Assembly (NCBI RefSeq): GCF_040412425.1
Contig: NC_089756.1
Coordinates: 2,018,498 to 2,082,497, forward strand
Reading direction: 5' to 3'
Origin: Macrobrachium rosenbergii
Lineage: Eukaryota > Arthropoda > Malacostraca > Decapoda > Palaemonidae
DNA: 64,000 bases
Part shown: piece after piece, positions 30,546 to 40,790 of the stretch
Position numbering within the stretch: position 1 is the first letter of the stretch
Layout of the letters: every line of letters starts with the position of its first letter
Notes under the pieces: generated by a model
The model's database searches: none
What the model saw: only the letters and a program-made list of their open reading frames with translations
What the model was told of the DNA's origin: nothing
Position numbers and translations under genes: made by a program

Positions 30546-31617
30546 AGGGAAAGAAGAGAAGATAAAAGACATAAGACCAGAGTATCTGCCAAGAGGATTG
30601 ATAGTAGCACGTGAGAGTAAGGGGGGTGGTGACTCCATGTTTGAAAGTTTGTGGTATGGAATGAATGATTTGGTAGATGAAGGTTTGAAGGTGCAGGTAC
30701 CTGGAAGTGTGAATGAACAGAGGGCAGAGGTGATCGAAGAAGTTTGCAAGAGACCCGGATGTTTGGGAGTGTCAAATGTGGAATGGTATCGAAAGAGTCT
30801 GAGGGCTATGATGTGTCCTGGAGTAGCCCCATTTCAGGAGGTTTTGGTAGCAGTGAGTAAGAAGTAAAAGGTGATTGTCTCCGTACATATTGGTGGTGAG
30901 AAACCTATAGTGTATCGACATGAGGGAGTGAAAGAGAGTGAGTGTGAGTTGCATCTGCAGTGTTTGAGTGGAGTGCACTATAACTGGGTTGTGGAGAAAA
31001 AGAGCTATGAAAGGAAGTATGAGAAGGAGGAAAATGTTGAAGAGAGAACGCCGGAGTTGTTGGAAGTGGAAGAGGACAGTAAGGAAGTAAACGAAGGATG
31101 TTTGGTTAGTGGAAGAGACAGGTGTATGTGTGTACACAGGAGAGCAAATGCAATGATTGTGGGAGTGGATGTCAGTGGAGGACAGTATTGTGGTTTGGTT
31201 GACACTGGAGCGCAAATATCGTTGGTGAACGCACGAGTGATTAGAGATGTTGAGAGAGTGGACTGGAATGTTAAAAGCAGAGTGGTGAATGTGTCAATAA
31301 GAGATATAGCAGGAAGATCAGTTGGATGGGAGGAAGTGAGGTTGAAGGTAAGGTTGGGAGAGTTTGAGGTGGAAGCTTGTTTTGTAGTACTGGGAGATAA
31401 GCAGATGCCATGTTGTTTCTTGTTTGGGATAGATTTCTTGAGGAAGGATGGGTTGGTAGTGGATGTTGGAACAGGAGTTCTGTTGAAAGACGAGGTTGTA
31501 ATAGGGAAGATTCAAAGTGAGGTGGTGAATGTGGCCAGGTTTGTGGGAATGATTGATAGGAGTCTGAGTGAGGAGGAGGATGTAGTGGAGTTGGACAAGA
31601 GTGAGATGAATTGTTGA
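30546..31617 (+). CDS. Element B second aspartic-protease-like domain between RNase H and integrase
   Basis: After RNase H, a linker leads into an open frame (30871-31617, 248 codons) with QYCGLVDTGAQISLVNARVI (D-T-G, 31201-31209), GEFEVEACFVVLGDKQMPC and CFLFGIDFLRKDGLVVDVG (hydrophobic-Gly motif, about 31417-31440). Both hallmarks of a retropepsin are present with normal spacing of about 75 residues. Standard Ty3/gypsy pol has no domain here. C carries an orthologous domain with DTGAQVSLVS and CFLLGIDFM, so it is a conserved family character. It might process the integrase precursor, or be a structural relic; activity is inference. Confidence 0.8.
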
Positions 31618-32912
31618 CAGCGGAGGACAATGAGGAGATGCAGCGGAAGTGTTTTGTGGTAAGTGAGTTGAGATGTATTAGAGAGGGAGTACCTGGAAGA
31701 AGATGGCTTTTGTTGTTGAGTAAATGGATGCGGTATGCTGAGGGATTTGTGCTGTGTGAAGGAGTGATGTATTTTTCGAGAGAGAAGATGGGAGAGTTGA
31801 TGTATGTTCCAGTGTTCTCGATGAGTGGAGCAGTGGGGATGTGCATTTTAGTCCATGAGAAATATCGACATATGGGGAAGTTTAAGCTAATCGAATGTAT
31901 GAAAGAGCGGATGTTTTCCCCGTATTTGAGGAAGATTTGTACAGATGTGGCAGTCACATGTGAAGAATGTCAGAAAGGAAAGTATCAGAGAGTGTATGCT
32001 AGCCCACCTGTTTTGAAGTTGAGTATGAAAGAACCGTTTGAGTTATGGCGATTGATTGTGTGGCGTTGCCGGTAACTGTGAGAGGAAACGTAGGAGTGGT
32101 TGTTATGGTAGATCATAAGAGTAAATTTGCAAGTTGTGCAGCTGCGAAGAATAAAACTAGTGAGAATGTTGCAAGAGTGGTCAGTATGGTCTTGTTGCCT
32201 GCGTGTGTGAGGAAGCCGGCAAGGATGTTGAGTGATAATGGGCCAGAGTTTGTTGGTAGACTGTTTGAGCAAATGTTGAAAGAATGGGGTATCGAGCATG
32301 TAGTAACAACACCGTATATGCCGAGTGCAAATGGGTTGGCGGAACGAACTATAAGGACTCTGAGTGAAATGTTACGAATGTTGACTGATAGAGAGAATGA
32401 ATGGGATTTGTTGTTAGGAAGAGTAGTAGCGATGTATAATGGGTCAGTATATAAAAGTACTGGCATACCTCCGAGTGAGTATGTGATGAATTATGAGAGG
32501 TATGTGAGAGCAAGGATGGATTTGAATGAAGACGAGCGGAATGTGTGGAGACAGGCAAATGAAAGGTTTGAGAGTTTCAGAGTGGGTGATAGGGTGTTGA
32601 AGGAAGTTGTTGAGAAGGGAAGGTTGACAGCAAGTATGATGTGTGAGAAGTATGAAGGTCCGTATGTAGTTAAAACAGTGTGGTCTAATGGATTGAGTTA
32701 TGTGCTCGAAGACAGGAATGAAGAAGGTAATGTAAGGGTAATACGAGCACATTGTAATCAGCTGAGAAGATGGAGAGAACCCCCTGACTACATAAAAGAG
32801 CATCCCATTAGGAAGATATTAAGGGAGGAAAGGGAAGAGGAAAGAAAAGAAATAGAGGAAGATGTGAACTGGGGAGATAAACATCTAGTATTGGTGGAAC
32901 ATAAGAGAAAGC
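31618..32912 (+). pseudogene. Element B integrase (N-terminal and core), interrupted by element C
   Basis: HHCC zinc domain: HEKYRHMGKFKLIECMKERM and CEECQKGKYQRVYA. Core: AIDCVALPVTVRG (first Asp, about 32054), MLSDNGPEFVGRLFEQML (second Asp, about 32233), and SANGLAERTIRTL (Glu, about 32340). A C-terminal beta domain (VGDRVLKEVVEKG, KYEGPYVVKTVWSNGLSYVL) continues to DKHLVLVEHKRKL, where element C starts. A frameshift falls at about 32040. The tail resumes at 38474. Confidence 0.85.
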
Positions 32913-33478
32913 TGTGGTGGAATTCAAAACCACAAAAACAACACACAACACAGATACATAGAACACACACAACACTCACCCTGATCCTCGGTTGCTGGGA
33001 GATGGATTAAGGTGTCCACGGTCGCCAACACAGCACACAAAACCACACAAACAAAACTGAAGACAGACTACACAACAAGGAAATATAAATAAAAAAAAGG
33101 AAATAGAACCATATACACACAATAAAATAGCACACCAACAAGAAAAACTAACAACTCTCGGAAAAACAAAAAACTGTCCAACACGAAACCACTGACCGGC
33201 ACTAGCTCTGACTAAAGACTCCCCCAAAACCGAAATCTCCTTCGCATTTTCACAGACAGACAGCGCCGTAAACAAACTCCAACTAATGACCCTTATCCCT
33301 CTTCCAACAACCGAAACACTCACTAACGACAATTTCACTCGCTCTCTCTCTCTCTCTCACTCAAAACTTACGTTACTTTACAAAACCATCTCAAACGGCA
33401 AACTAAAACTCTCTCTCTGTCTCTCTCTCACACAGAACGTTGGGAAATGCTAAGTAAAAATTCATTCATCCCTCTATA
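32913..33478 (-). repeat. Element C 3' LTR (low-coordinate copy)
   Basis: 566 bp, starting TGTGGTGGAATTC on the plus strand and ending CATCCCTCTATA. Includes a (CT)n tract near 33341-33358. Nearly identical to 37908-38473. On the coding strand it is preceded by a purine tract (complement of CTCCCCCCTTTAG, 33481-33493), the plus-strand primer. Confidence 0.9.
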
Positions 33479-33544
33479 ATTCTCCCCCCTTTAGCATTTC
33501 CCAACCAACACTTTTCACACTGCATTCAAATTGCCTTACGCAAC

Positions 33545-35250
33545 ACCCACGGATGCTCACTAGCAGGTCCTTTAGAACGCGTTCGCGGGCACGCAATCAT
33601 TCTCTCAGACTCGCTCTCTCTTCCAGCAACATTCAGATTTACATGTTCTCCTCCATTCTCTCTCTCAGATTCACGCTATCTTCTTCACTATTACCACTCT
33701 CAGTTTCATCCACAATCTCACCTATACCCTCTAACTCGTTCCCAAATGCCTCCCCCAATTCTTCAACTAACCCATCCCATTTGCTCATTGACCTTTCCAA
33801 TTCTTGCAACGATTCATTCATGCTTTCAATCACTTGTATATTACTGTTACGCTCTCTTACTCTTACACTTTCACTCACCTCCAACCGTTCACTCACCCCC
33901 ACACATTCAGTCAACTCAGTTATATCAAACCCGCATATGCTATATGTTCTATTCATACCATCCCATTCATCCGTATTACACGCTTTATCACTCATTTTCA
34001 CTTTTGCACTCACACCCCTATCACACAACTTACGATCATTCCATTCACTCACGTTCTTCCCTTTCTTACGTTTCCTACCATACTCTATCAAAACAAATTG
34101 CTGATCCTCCATACACAAGCTCTCATGCATACTTGGTTCACCCACATTTGATTTCAACCATTTATACACCCCATTCTCTCTCACATATTCGGTACATCCT
34201 TCCATCTACGCAATTGGTTATGATGCGCTCATATTTTCTCACACTACCATCTACACATACTTCCCCTACAACATAACTAAGCCCACTGGGACCAACTTCC
34301 AACACTTCATACGGACCCTCAAATTTTTCACGCACTTTATTTACATTCAACCACCCTTTCTCGATTACTTCTTTCAACACCTCCTCGCCCACCTTGTAAC
34401 TTTCAAACCTCTCATGCGCCTTCTTCCATACCTCCCTATCATTCTCAGATATACCCAATCTCGGTCTCACTATCTTTTCAAAATTTAACACATATTTACA
34501 CGGAGACATACCAATACCCTTATGCACGGTGGCGTTGTATACCACAACGCCGCCCAACATTTACATCCCAATCATTATCACATTCACTCATCATGCGTAA
34601 TATCTCCATCAACATTCTCACCGTTTGTTCTGCCAATCCATTCGCACTGGGCATATACGGCGTAGAGTACACATGCTCTATGCCCCAATCACGCAACATT
34701 TGCTCAAACTCCCATCCAACAAATTCAGGCCCATTGTCACTCAACATTCGCGTTGGCTTGCACACACACATTGGCAATATCACTTGACCCACCATTCTTG
34801 CTACAGTCTCACTCTTTTTGTTCCGAATTGCTGCTGCATATGCAAACTTACTCAAATGATCTACCATTACAACCATTCCCACATGTCCTCTAGCAGTCAC
34901 AGGCAACGCCACACAATCAATCACAACCATCTCAAATAACTCTTTCATCTGCAATCGCAACACAGGTGGATTCGCATGCACACTTTGATACTTACCCTTC
35001 TGACAGTCCGCACACATAATCGCTACATCCACACAAATTTTATTCAATCCAGGCACATACAATCTCTCTCTCATGCATTCCCATAATTTATTTTTCCCCA
35101 GATGCCCAAACCTATCATGCACTAATAAACACATACCCACGGCTGCATCTTCCGAAAACACTGGCACATACACTTCCCCATCCTACATTCCTTCCTGATG
35201 CAAAAAATAAACCATACCTTTACATACAACAAATCTCTTAGCACTTCGCT
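33545..35250 (-). pseudogene. Element C integrase with long C-terminal tail
   Basis: Zinc domain HDRFGHLGKNKLWECMRERL and CADCQKGKYQSV; core VVIDCVALPVTARG, MLSDNGPEFVGWEFEQML and SANGLAEQTVRML, so all three catalytic acids are present. A frameshift at about 34545 precedes the beta domain (VGEEVLKEVIEKGWLNVNK, FEGPYEVLEVGPSGLSYVVG). The tail (34205-33545) is acidic with a predicted helix (ESMNESLQELERSMSKWDGL) and ends RTRSKGPAS-EHPWV, close to RTRSKGPV of B. It would integrate the cDNA. Confidence 0.8.
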
Positions 35251-35264
35251 TATAGACTTCTAAC

Positions 35265-36000
35265 TCAAGATGGCCAACTTCCTACTCTTACACCCTCTAA
35301 CACACACTCTCTTAACATACTTATTCTCATGCACTGATTTTGCATCTGCTTAATTTCCTCTTCACTCAACAAATCATTTTCACTCCTTGCAATATCTACC
35401 ATACCTACAAAACTAGTTTTAGACACATCCCCTCCTTTAATCTTCGTTATTTCCCTGCCGCCCTTTCCTAAAATTCCCTTCCCGACATCCACACTTATAT
35501 CATGCATTCTCATAAAATCAATTCCTAATAAAAAACATGTTGGCATATCATTCTCATCCATGACTACAAAATTATTGTATTATTTCAAATCCCCCTAACT
35601 GGATTTTTAATTGTACCTCCTCCCATACTAACACACTCCCTTGTCCCAAACCATGTATCCTTACACTCGTTGATTTTCTTTTTAAATCCCAATCGCACTT
35701 TTCCAATTCACTCACTACTGTACTACTCACTAACGACACTTGTGCTCCCGTATCTACCAAACTACAATATTCACTCTGATTCACCACTACATTTGTTACT
35801 AATTTACCTTTCGCTTCATGCATACACGCTCTCACGGCTACATTCACCTGCTTAGCTTCCTCACAACCATCCTCATCGCATTCATCTTCAACGATATCCT
35901 CAACCGTACCCCTTATTCCCTCATGCAACAACCCCTCACGTACATGCATCACACGCACCGCTTGCATCCTAGAGGATCCACCCATTTGAACCCCCTTCAC
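35265..36000 (-). pseudogene. Element C protease (second-protease type)
   Basis: Starts MKGVQMGGSSRMQAVRVMHV, corresponding to the start of B protease 1, but the catalytic region reads EYCSLVDTGAQVSLVSSTVV and TCFLLGIDFMRMHD, matching B protease 2. So the element joins the N-terminus of one protease ORF to the body of the other, removing protease 1, RT and RNase H. A frame change lies at about 35566. DTG and the hydrophobic-Gly motif are both kept. It is followed directly by the linker EEEIKQMQNQCMRIS and integrase. Confidence 0.8.
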
Positions 36001-36002
36001 AC

Positions 36003-36641
36003 TCAGTTTCCCGAATTCACTGTCACAGTCACCCTCTTTCGTCTACATACACTTGATACATGCCCTTCCATTCCACATTCGACACACTTCGCTCTCAGTT
36101 CTGAACACATTCTCGCATAATGCCCATTCTTACCACAGTTGCCACATATTACATTCACTCGGGTACCCCTACAACCATTAGCAATATGACCCACCTGTCC
36201 GCACCTGTAGCATTTAACCCCCCTATCTTTCGTACACTCACTTACCAAATGTCCCGATTGCTCACACCCAAAACACACTCCTAAAGCCCACCTACACTCA
36301 TTCTTTGTATGTCCTTCCTTTCCACATCTAAAACACTTCGCTCGACTTCCACTCACCGACCTTCCCCTTTGTACACTACTATCCCTAACTCGTCCAACCC
36401 GTTGGTCCCTTACAAACCCACCATTCATCCTCACTGGCACCTCCACATTACTTGCTCTTACACTCCTATCTATTACACTATCTGCCATTCTCACTGGGCC
36501 CCTCAACACTGCATCCCTAAAGCTTCCAAACTCTGGCACTCTCTCATCTACCCCAGCCCTTACACTCACACTTCTGCTCTCTTTTATAACCCTGTCAAGC
36601 TCATAATCTTCTACAATTTCCAAAATTTCTCCCCAAGTCAA
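36003..36641 (-). CDS. Element C Gag C-terminus with five CCHC knuckles
   Basis: An open frame of 212 codons: LTWGEILEIVEDYELD-type capsid end, an Arg/Ser linker, then five regular knuckles CFRCGKEGHTKNEC, CFGCEQSGHLVSEC, CYRCGQVGHIANGC, CGNCGKNGHYARMC, CVECGMEGHVSSVC, and a short basic tail RRKRVTVT. The uninterrupted array shows that five knuckles is the ancestral state of the family. Confidence 0.87.
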   Translation of the reverse strand: MTWGEILEIVEDYELDRVIKESRSVSVRAGVDERVPEFGSFRDAVLRGPVRMADSVIDRSVRASNVEVPVRMNGGFVRDQRVGRVRDSSVQRGRSVSGSRAKCFRCGKEGHTKNECRWALGVCFGCEQSGHLVSECTKDRGVKCYRCGQVGHIANGCRGTRVNVICGNCGKNGHYARMCSELRAKCVECGMEGHVSSVCRRKRVTVTVNSGN

Positions 36642-37850
36642 CCTTTCACTCGTCCATCTTTACTTCTCCTTCCGCTTCAAGTTCACAAATTCTCTCACGC
36701 CATCTGGCACTGTCTCTAACAACTTTCGTACTAACTCCTTACATTCATCTATCCCATCATCCCCAAACTTCTTCCTTGCCAATGTCTCCAGCCTACAAGC
36801 ATACAGTGACAAGGTTTCCCCAGCTTTCATTCTTGCCTCATCAAATCCATTCTTCCACTTATACTTAACACTCGCTTTCATACGCCTCGCTTGCTCAACT
36901 AGTCTAGCTTTCACCTTGTCATACTCAACATCTCCCACACTCATAATAACCCTATACATATCAAGCAAAAACCGAGTCAAATATTCTCCTAATTCTCGTG
37001 CCCACACTCTCTTACTCTCCCCATACTTATCCTGACAAAACCTTTCATACTCCTAAAGAAATCATGCACATCCCTACTTCCATACTCATTATACCTTTCA
37101 CACCGGGTACCTCCCTCACATACATAGCCTTTCTCAGCTTCTTTCTCACTTTCTTTCTCACTTTCGCTACTTTCACTCTGTCCTTTCATACCCTCTTCCT
37201 AATACATAGAGTCCACTTCTGCACTTACATTCATCTTACTCATTACACTCTTCTTCCCCTTCTTTTTATCCACTTTTATCCATTCACCTCCATCCACCTC
37301 ACTATCACTACTATCTTTACCCTCTCCCTTCTTTCCTGCCTTTCCCACTTCCTTACCCTTCTTACCAGTTTCCTTTCCTTTTCCCTTCTTCCCTTTTTCT
37401 TCCCCTGACTTATCCTTACTTTCCCTCTGTTCCTTCCCTTGCTTTTCATTCCCCTTTTCCTTACCCTGCCTCTCATTCTCTCGTTTCTTACTTCCTATTT
37501 CCACATCACTTTCATCACTCACTTCTTCCTCCTTTTCTTTCTCTCTTGCCCCTTCACACGTTCCAGAGGACCTGCCTCCAACAGCCCCTTCTCCAGAAAC
37601 ACCCTTGAACATACCTTTCACCATTTCTTCCACACCTTTCATCATTCCTCCAACTTTTTATCCACCTCTCTTCCATTCTCTCTTCTGACTCTTTCATCTC
37701 CCCTTTCATTTCCTCTTTCGCTCCTTTTACCAATGATCCCATCTCTTCCAACTGAAGCCTCAATTTCTCATTCTCACTCTTTAACCATGCATTCTCCTCT
37801 CTCAACCTCACCAGTTCCTCTTCCATCCTTTCCTCCAGTCACACTACCCG
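36642..37850 (-). pseudogene. Element C Gag N-terminus and capsid
   Basis: Starts MEEELVRLREENAWLKSENE (coiled coil, start near 37826), then shifts frame into a long Lys/Glu-rich low-complexity block (37645-37199), and two further frames give the capsid: DVHDFF, WARELGEYLTRFLLDMYRVI, and LSLYACRLETLARKKFGDDG. It matches B gag in order. Three frameshifts. Confidence 0.75.
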
Positions 37851-37883
37851 CCACCAATCTTAATTGCAACTGCAACACCAGTT

Positions 37884-37901
37884 GCCCCACGTTGGGCGCC
37901 A
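37884..37901 (-). other. Element C primer binding site, tRNA-Lys type
   Basis: Complement reads TGGCGCCCAACGTGGGGC, identical over 18 bases to element B. Six bases separate it from the 5' LTR. Confidence 0.87.
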
Positions 37902-37907
37902 ATATAA

Positions 37908-38473
37908 TGTGGCGGAATTCAAAACCACAAAAACAACACACAACACAGATACATAGAACACACACAACACTCACCCTGATCCTCGGTTGCTGGGAGATGA
38001 ATTAAGGTGTCCACGGTCGCCAACACAGCACACAAAACCACACAAACAAAACTGAAGACAGACTACACAACAAGGAAATATAAATAAAAAAAAGGAAATA
38101 GAACCATATACACACAATAAAATAGCACACCAACAAGAAAAACTAACGACTCTCGGAAAAACAAAAAACTGTCCAACATGACCACTGACCGGCACTAGCT
38201 CTGACTAAAGACTCCCCCAAAACCGAAATCTCCTTCGCATTTTCACAGACAGACAGCGCCGTAAACAAACTCCAACTAACGACCCTTATCCCTCTTCCAA
38301 CAACCGAAACACTCACTAACGACAATTTCACTCGCTCTCTCTCTCTCTCTCTCACTCAAAACTTACGTTACTTTACAAAACCATCTCAAACGGCAAACTA
38401 AAACTCTCTCTCTGTCTCTCTCTCACACAGAACGTTGGGAAATGCTAAGTAAAAATTCATTCATCCCTCTATA
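37908..38473 (-). repeat. Element C 5' LTR (high-coordinate copy)
   Basis: 566 bp with TGTGGCGGAATTC at the inner edge and CATCCCTCTATA at the outer edge; (CT)n tract near 38335-38355. It differs from the other LTR by about 1%, mostly C/T and G/A changes. Confidence 0.9.
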
Positions 38474-39103
38474 AAGCCTAAAAAGAGGTGTAGAAAGAGT
38501 AAGGGTACAGGTACTCAGTTGTTTGCGGAGAGTACTTGAGATGGGTTGTTTGATTTTGAGGGTTTTGAGAAGTCAGTAGGTATGGAAAGTGAAAATACCC
38601 TTGCAGTGTTATTTGGGGGTAGTGAAAATGAGGGTGTAATTTGAGTGGGATGTGGAAGGAGTGAATTTGGTGAGTACAAGGAATGTGGACGAGGATATGC
38701 AAGAGTTGGGTGAATTGGAAACAACGCCAAGTTGTGAGGAAGACGGTATGTATAGTGTGTAAGAGTTTCCTTTGAGTGAAAGTGTTGAAAGAGTGAGTGT
38801 AGGAGTGGGTGTGAGTGAGAGAGAGTTAGCAGTGCTGGAGAGTGTAGGTGGAGGAGTTTTGGATAGCTTGAGGCGGACTGTGGAAGAAATAAATGAGAGT
38901 ATGGAAGAGATGATAGCAGCTATGTCAGGTGTGGATGAGGTTGGAGCCAATGTAAGTCTCCAGAGTTTGAATGAGTTTGGTGTAAGTAGTCCGAAACCAA
39001 AGCTAGGTGAGTCTAGTGTGGTTGGAGTGGAAGTGAGTAAAGAAGAGGTGGTGCATGAGAGGCCATGGACCCGAAGTAAAGGTCCAGTTCCGAAATATGA
39101 ATA
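38474..39103 (+). pseudogene. Element B integrase C-terminal tail, resuming after element C
   Basis: Continues the sequence broken at 32912. The first 300 bases are frame-broken. The open frame from 38772 encodes LSESVERVSV-like repeats, TVEEINESMEEMIAAMSGV (helix) and ERPWTRSKGPVPKYE, then a stop at 39101-39103. D has a close match at 63057-63353, and C ends similarly. A long acidic post-integrase tail is thus a family trait; its function is unknown. Confidence 0.75.
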
Positions 39104-39166
39104 GGCGGTAAGAAAGGGATTTTGAAGAAAAGGAAACAAGATTTCCTTTATCTTAGTAAGGGGGAG

Positions 39167-39239
39167 TGTGGTAGGTTAAGTTTGGGTTTGTATGATGAAA
39201 GATGTTTGCATGAATTAATTGCTCCGTTTTGTTTGTTGT
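39167..39239 (+). repeat. Element B 3' LTR, truncated
   Basis: Begins TGTGGTAGGTTAAGTTTGGG after a purine tract AGTAAGGGGGAG and follows the 5' LTR for 73 bp to GTTTTGTTTGTTG, then switches abruptly into DIRS-E ORF1. The rest of the LTR is not found downstream of DIRS-E. Confidence 0.8.
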
Positions 39240-40790
39240 CTAAGAAGCATCTTTCTGACTCCAAGCGCCCTGTTTCTAGTGTACAGCGAAGTTCTTCGTC
39301 TAAGAGCCCTGTACTTGACGAGCGTTTTTCGTACGATGAGCACCCAGTAGCGGCTGAACACCATATATTACCTGAACGCCTGCCTTCAACTAAACGTCCT
39401 GACTCAGCTAAGCTTCCTGAAGCGCACAAGCTGCCAGAAGTGCCCGAGCGCCCTGTAGTGCCAAAGTTTCCTGACGCATCTGCTCACTCCAGAGCTCCCA
39501 CACGTCGATGTGCATCGTCTCCTCCGCCTGCTGCCAGTGCCTAGGGGGAACCAACCAGTATTTTGACATCGGCTGCCAAGCTTCAAGCGCTACCTTTGTC
39601 CAGTTCGGCAACAAATTGTCAGTCTACTTCAAGTTTGGATCTAGCTTTAGCTCTTCTTCAACGCAAGTTGGATAACATTCTGCAACTTCTTCACGGACCA
39701 TCCACTGCTAAGGCACCTCCATCAGATGCTCCCTTGTCTCTGATTTTGTCTGAAGAAGAGAATTTCGATCAAGATTCTCCAACAAATCCTTACGTGTCAC
39801 TTCTGAAGTTTTTACTCCAGAATTTCTCGGAGTTCTTCTTGCCTGCGACTCCTTCATCCCCAGCTTCGTCTTCCATGATGAGTAGTCAGCCTTCGGACAC
39901 TGCTGGACTCCCCAAGTTGGTTCTCTTGTCCTCATCCCAGCAAGCCCTTAGTGAAGTGGAGAACTGGCTTTCTGAGAAGAGGGAGCAGGGGAAGGCCTGC
40001 TTTAGTGTCTGTCCTTCTCGTCTTTCTAGGTCTCGCTACTTATCTTCTGCTACTGGAGAAGCTCCTTCCCCGGGGAGTGGCTCCCTCCTCCCAGGGGGAC
40101 TTCTCTGGTCTCACTGATGCAGGCTGTAGATCCGTTCCACAATCAGCGACGGTATTCTTTTTGGTGCAAGAGATGGACCACCTCCTGAAGTCTTTTTAAG
40201 ACTTTCATGGACCACCTCCTGAAGTCTTTTTAAGACTTTCAAAGTTTCAAGTTTCGGACTGGTGTTTAGGCGCTCTTGCCAAGAAAGTTCAAGAGCCATT
40301 GCTTCCGCCTGATCACCCTTCGGAACTTCTAGGTTTTCTCTCCTGTGCTGACAAAGCAGTCAGAATTCGCAGGAGATTGCTTTGCTATACGTAATGGGCG
40401 TGCTTAAGAAGAGGGAACCTTGGGTTTCCTTCATGTCTAAAGGTGTTACTTCGTCCCAAAAATCAGCGTTTTTATTTTCTCCACTGGACAAGCATCATCT
40501 TTCCCCACAGACAACCGTTAGTGGGATTGTTTCCAGCCTGCACGAGAAGTCCATCCAGGATCTTCTGACACAGTCGACGAAGCGACAGAGAGATTGGTCT
40601 GCAGTACCCACCAGGACAACTACTCCTTTGCTGTCAAGGCCCTTTTGTCGGGGGCAGGTGGAGATCTCAATGTAGGCCCAGAGGATCAGTTAGGTTCATA
40701 CCCCGAACCAGTAAGACGTCATCAACTAAACCTTCAGCCTGCAAGTGAGACCTCAGTCCTCCATGCCCCAGTGGGTGCAAGGCTGCTCCT
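39240..40790 (+). pseudogene. DIRS-E ORF1 (gag-like) remnant
   Basis: Opens in a Pro/Ser/Glu-rich stretch (KRPVSSVQRSSSSKSPVLDE and variants of PEVPERPVV). After a stop at 39541-39543 it continues SSLDLALALLQRKLDNILQL, then ALSEVENWLSEKREQGKACF, WCLGALAKKVQEP-type and RNLGFLHV-type residues matching the C-terminal third of DIRS-1 ORF1. The order of conserved blocks agrees. Frame breaks at about 39545, 40117, 40200 and 40400. Confidence 0.7.
40172..40243 (+). repeat. 36-bp tandem duplication in DIRS-E ORF1
   Basis: GGACCACCTCCTGAAGTC and its downstream bases through AAGACTTTCA occur twice back to back. In related ORF1s the DHLLKSF-type motif occurs once. Confidence 0.85.

Larger units (their letters stand above)
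32913..38473 (-). mobile_element. Element C: recent RT-less Ty3/gypsy retrotransposon of the B family
   Basis: Two 566-bp LTRs (32913-33478, 37908-38473) differ at about 5 positions plus a dinucleotide-repeat change. The target duplication AAGC is at 32909-32912 and 38474-38477. Minus-strand order: LTR, tRNA-Lys site, gag, five knuckles, one protease, integrase, C-terminal tail, polypurine tract, LTR. RT and RNase H are absent: only about 740 bp separate knuckles from integrase. As insertion was recent, RT must have come from another copy. Gag carries several frameshifts. Confidence 0.88.
25636..39239 (+). mobile_element. Element B: Ty3/gypsy retrotransposon with two protease domains, interrupted by element C
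   Basis: 5' LTR 25636-26482; tRNA-Lys primer site 26491-26508; gag; five CCHC knuckles; protease 1; RT; RNase H; protease 2; integrase; then C-terminal tail resuming at 38474 after element C; and a 3' LTR cut off at 39239. C inserted with a 4-bp duplication AAGC. All domains are present and catalytic residues are kept in RT (FLDD), both proteases (DTG) and integrase (D,D,E), but five or more frame changes break the ORFs. This is the best template of the B/C/D family. Confidence 0.88.

Noticed and set aside
32045..33010. Integrase frame of B running on into SKPQKQHTTQIHRTH
   Set aside because: The last 32 codons are the LTR of element C read by chance; the true tail resumes at 38474.
33553..34276. 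Plus-strand open frames of 176-183 codons
   Set aside because: Antisense of the element C integrase tail; Ser/Thr/His-rich with no domain.
38772..39103. Possible envelope gene after integrase in element B
   Set aside because: No signal peptide, transmembrane segment, furin-type site or Cys pattern. It is acidic and continuous with integrase, so it was treated as an integrase tail.
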